DNA of 64,000 nt from the NCBI GenBank assembly GCA_026724425.1, contig JAIUCV010000003.1:61495088-61559087 (forward strand), given 5' to 3'. This document shows, piece by piece, positions 60,106 through 64,000 of this stretch. Position numbers and translations under genes: made by a program. This DNA is from Erythrophleum ivorense (taxonomy: Eukaryota; Streptophyta; Magnoliopsida; Fabales; Fabaceae). Under the pieces are notes generated by a model. It had not been told where the DNA came from, did no database searches, and saw nothing but the letters and a program-made list of their open reading frames with translations. The stretch's first letter is position 1. Each line of letters begins with the position of its first letter.

Positions 60106-62704
60106 GCTTCAATATTAAGAGATTCTTCTGGAGGGCAACGAGTAGAACCTTAAATGTAACAAACTGATGTGTAGAGTATGCCTGTCAAAGAAATGGATTT
60201 GGCTCAAATAAACTCCTAAGATACCCTGACTATGATAAGAAAAATGGAAGAGGAAGAGGAAGCAAGTATCAAGAACTTCAATGTGTTGGGTATGGCTATG
60301 GGATGGATTTTGCAGAGGTCAAGATATAAGGTTATGTAGTTGGAAATGAACAAGATTAGACAGTGATTGGATTTGTGATGCTTGGACATGAAGGGAAGAA
60401 AAAGGCATGCAGAGGATAATATATGATGGAGACAACGGAACTACCAGAATTTCTAGGGAAGCAAAACGGTTGAGGTTGTTGGATCTGCAAGTTCGGTGAA
60501 GTTTCCATTTTAAATTATGTGCGTAGTTTCTTTACATGTTGTGTGCTTATTTGTTGATCTATCTTTATTGTTTCCTTTGGCGTGGCTGACAAACAAAATC
60601 TAAATTAGACTATAACTGGCGTTCTGCCATAGTCAAAACAATAATCCACCTTCTTAAGTCTAATTTCACTTTAATTGTACTAATTTGTATTTATAGTTTT
60701 ATACTATCTACATTACTAATATAGATGATTCTGAAGAGTCTTGGTCTCTCTTCTTTATATTGAATAGGAATAAAAGAAAACTATTTGTCAGAAGCAAAAT
60801 TTCAGAAATGAAGCAAGAAATTCCATAAACCACTGAGATAGTAGTATATATGCTTAAGCAAGTAATTGAAACGTTTGTGAGGAATTCATTTAGTTAATAA
60901 TCTGCCGTCGCTTGACACTATAGCTTGATTTAGCATACAATCTACACAAGTGTTCTTTCTCAGAACATCACTAAATGAGGGTAATAATCACCATAATGCT
61001 ATACGCTCTATAATATCATTAATTACAGAAGAGTAAATTATGAAGACTTTTTCTGAATTTTATAAAAATTTACATATTTTTATTTATTTTTAAAATATAA
61101 ACAAAATTTTTATGAAGTTTGCTGAATTAATACAGATATTCTCTCAATTTTCGCCATAAAAAAATAAATTACAAAGATTTCCCTAAGTTTTTTTTTTTAA
61201 ATTATGCAGACATCTCTTTTATTTTGAAGGTAACTCTGCGTATATTTTGGAAATGAAAAAAAATCTATAATTTCAATAAAACTTACAGAAGCTCTATATA
61301 ATATATTTTTTGAAAATTGAAAAGGAGATCTATATAATTTAAAAAAAAAAATTCAAGGAAAATTTGTGTAATTTTTTTAAAATAAAAATTGAAAGGAAAT
61401 TATTAAAAAAAAGGTAGTTTCAAACTGCCTAAAAGAGAAAAATGCTGGAATTGAATATATATATATATATATATATAAACACAAAAAAAAAAGAATAAAA
61501 GGCAAATAAACTGCTTAACTTTTTCTATCTTCATAGTATGTACTGACCTTAGCAATTTCTTTCATGTCAAGATATACCAATAAGCACAAAATTTTTTTTC
61601 CTCATGCGCAACGCTCGAAACCGTTGAAAAAGCATTATAATTTAAGCTCTTATTGACTATAAGTAGGCACTTGCATTCACCCCATCTATTTAGTCATAAG
61701 ATGCAAATGATCAAAGGAAATACTAAAATAGAATCGAAAAAGTGAATAAACTGATCAGTATTGCATTAATCATCTCAAGCAAATGATTTTTTTCCCTAAC
61801 TATTATGGTCAAAGTATTCCCTATAGAAATCAAAAACATATTTTCTTGAAAGATATTATAGTACCAACTGAACTAACTCTTTGGCATTCACGTAATTGAT
61901 TTTGATAATAACATACAAATGAAACTTGAGAAGAGAAGAGAAACCTATATGTTAAGAAAAACATGCCTTTCTTTGACATTCTGATATAAGTGGTGCTCTT
62001 TGACAGGATGTCAAATTTAGATAAAGTACTTAAATTAGATCTTTTGTAGTCATACAATTAAAAAAATATAATACAAAATGATGAAAATTTGTATAAAATC
62101 TGCTTCCGTTCTCACAATTATTTTATCTTTTCTCTCTATCTATCTCTAACTATATTATATATAGTGCAGAAAATCCAAACTATGACATTGCGATGATGAA
62201 AGGAAGTAAAATCTCGTCTATTAAAATCAGTTTCAGCTGTACAGAAGTTAATCTTTCTGCAGTTGAACAATGCGAAGAAGATTACACATATTCATCATCT
62301 GGAAATGAAACAATTTGCCAAAGCATGTCAATTTGAAAACTATGAACTATTATATATATATATATATACAGTCAACAGCCTTACATAACATTGATTCTGA
62401 AAAACACTATCCACATTCCTAAAACATCTAAGAAATTTGCTGCTTTGTACACCTATAATGGTAAGTGGTAACCATAAATATTGGATGCAAAGAACCTAAG
62501 AGGCACAAATACACAAGACATGACACGATACAGGGTATTTCGGTGCAATTTGAAGTGTCCTATCATATTTGATTCAAATAATGTCAGACAAGTATCAAAT
62601 CAATTCGTGAAAGAAACATAGCTATGTATCATAATCCTCTCCTTGAAAGTCACTTGTGAAGTAGTAATTCAGGTTGACCATGTATGATTTCTGAGTGAGT
62701 TTAT
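60106..62704. other. GXM promoter and intergenic region
   Basis: 60106-60500 is the leader and promoter of the minus-strand methyltransferase gene. 61000-61450 is AT-rich with some inverted similarity. (TA)n tracts are at 61457-61478 and 62350-62367. 62200-62704 is probably the 3' UTR of the minus-strand kinase gene. Confidence 0.45.
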
Positions 62705-63867
62705 TTACGTCTCGACCTTATCCAAACAAGCTTTGCGGAATGCCTGTTGGATTTGTCTTTCATGCTGCTTAAGCATTTCTTCAAGGTTTCCCCCTGCAGG
62801 GACCAATGGTCCTGAATAGTGGATGTTGCCATTTTTGGAAGCATAGTCCTGTCATCACGTAGAAAATCATGTTATTACTTGATGCATCCATGCATATATT
62901 AATATTCACCCTAAATCACTTATTACTGCAAGACCAAAAGAAAAAAAAAAGAAGAAGCATATACAAATTTACAGGGAGAAGGTATCTCCCAACATCATCA
63001 GTAAATTTTATTGTCTATTTTTTTTTTGAAAAAAAAATCGGACTCGGCTAAGGTAAAAATCTTTTAAACTTGAAGCTGGATAAAATAATATTTTTAAAAA
63101 TAATTGTAAAAAGTAAAACAGAAGAAAAAATTTAAAAGTCATTCCAAAAACATACTTTTATAGAAGAGTATACATCCTCAAACATTAAATTTTTTTAAAA
63201 ATTATTAGATTATATATTTTTACATTACAAAAAAAATGATATACTTATTAATTTCCTTTTGAAAAAACAAGTTTTTATATCAAGACAAACTTAACTTCAA
63301 CCTGACACCAAAAAAAAACAAAGAAAATTAATTTAATTTTGACCTTAAATTTTAAACTCAAATCAATTTTTTTGAAGTGAGTTTTCATAAGTAATTTTCA
63401 TATTTAAGATATCCACACAGATAATGAGTAATCTTCATAAGTAAATTGATTACCATGGCAGGCTTCTTCAGAAAAGGATGGAAGTCCTTCCTGTGAGAAG
63501 ACTTGGATCCATCGAGCAATAGGTCGGATTCTCCTCCACCGGCATGCCTATATCTTGCACCAAACCGATCATCTCGCCACAGCGACGAGTTTCCTCCTCC
63601 GCTCATGTCCAGCCGCGAGCCACCGCCCACGGCCACCGAGTTAGAAAACTTTGACAAACGCGCCGCGTTAGTGCTGTTGCAGTGGGCTCTCTGCTTTCTC
63701 GTTGAACCAAACACCTCTTCTTCATGCTTCAGATTCATGTACGTGCTTTGGACCGTCGATTGGCCTGAATGAGACAAGATTTTGGATGCTCTTGTTGAGC
63801 TTGCGGGTTCGATGAGGAGGGCATTCTTTTCATGAATGCGTCTTGGGTTTATCTGGGCTTGCTTCTT
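62705..63867 (-). CDS. CDK-like protein kinase, C-terminal part (cut by window edge)
   Basis: Two last exons: 63454..63867 (acceptor TTTTATCAG, donor ATG|GTAATC) and 62705..62848 (acceptor GATGACAG), 138 and 47 residues, ending at TAA. The catalytic domain must lie to the right of the window. The visible part is the Ser/Arg/Gly-rich tail (GGGSRLDMSGGGNSSLW, DGSKSSHRKDFHPF) and the conserved end HYSGPLVPAGGNLEEMLKQHERQIQQAFRKA, which I recognise from plant CRK10/IBS1-type kinases (Arabidopsis At1g18670, At1g74330, At1g54610 group). These are probably nuclear or membrane-associated CDK-like kinases; substrates are poorly known. The ATG at 63888 precedes the acceptor and is not the start. Confidence 0.85.
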
Positions 63868-64000
63868 CTGATAAAAGTAAAGTTTCATGGAAAAACATGT
63901 ATCAGCAAATTATAATTGACTTGTCGTGAAGCGATTCTTGCAGACAGAATTAGAAAAAATTGCTAGTCCCTAAATCATATAAAAAGTTATATCATCATTA
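63868..64000 (-). other. Kinase gene intron
   Basis: AT-rich, ending in a pyrimidine-rich stretch and TTTTATCAG; no coding sequence seen. Confidence 0.6.

Noticed and set aside
63503..63772. 89-codon plus-strand open frame
   Set aside because: Antisense shadow of the kinase C-terminal exon.

Overview
This 64 kb window is nuclear DNA from a dicot plant. It is AT-rich, has long introns with GT-AG splice sites, TA-rich microsatellites and several families of non-autonomous DNA transposons, and every recognisable gene has a close plant homologue. I cannot name the species. By joining exons by eye (splice sites, phase and protein continuity all agreeing) I find nine protein-coding genes. Two of these run off the window.

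Left to right: (1) the first two exons of a plastid carotenoid-isomerase-like FAD oxidoreductase (minus, cut by the left edge); (2) a complete 12-exon UPF3 gene, a nonsense-mediated decay factor (minus, 4566-11659); (3) a 7-exon STAR/KH RNA-binding protein gene (plus, 18989-29096) with a 6.6-kb third intron that holds a LINE remnant interrupted by a hAT-type element, plus an unexplained chain of five in-phase exon-like segments; (4) a two-exon gene for a 98-residue single-pass membrane protein (minus, 33630-34748); (5) a 7-exon translation elongation factor eEF1B-gamma gene (minus, 36693-40609) with a GC-AG intron and a hAT-type element in intron 1; (6) RABA2-type (plus, 43673-46005) and (7) RABD1-type (minus, 47556-50683) Rab GTPase genes facing each other; (8) an intronless glucuronoxylan 4-O-methyltransferase (minus, 59218-60105); (9) the last two exons of a CDK-like kinase (minus, 62705-63867, cut by the right edge).

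The spaces between genes are AT-rich and hold transposon-derived sequence. Three hAT-like elements have recognisable ends: 12899-13779 and 39235-40011 with perfect 8-bp target duplications, and 55576-56258 with a decayed one. A fourth, 22445-23155, sits inside the LINE. There are two Stowaway MITEs at 56775-57049 and 57176-57460, another inverted-repeat MITE at 58108-58397, and a very large near-perfect hairpin of about 1.58 kb (51679-53260) upstream of RABD1.

The genes form no operon-like unit. They are housekeeping genes: RNA surveillance, RNA binding, translation elongation, vesicle traffic, and secondary-wall xylan modification. The most unusual items are the giant hairpin, the hidden exon chain in the KH intron, and the tRNA-like segments inside the hAT element at 12899. 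No tRNA gene, rRNA or CRISPR array was seen.
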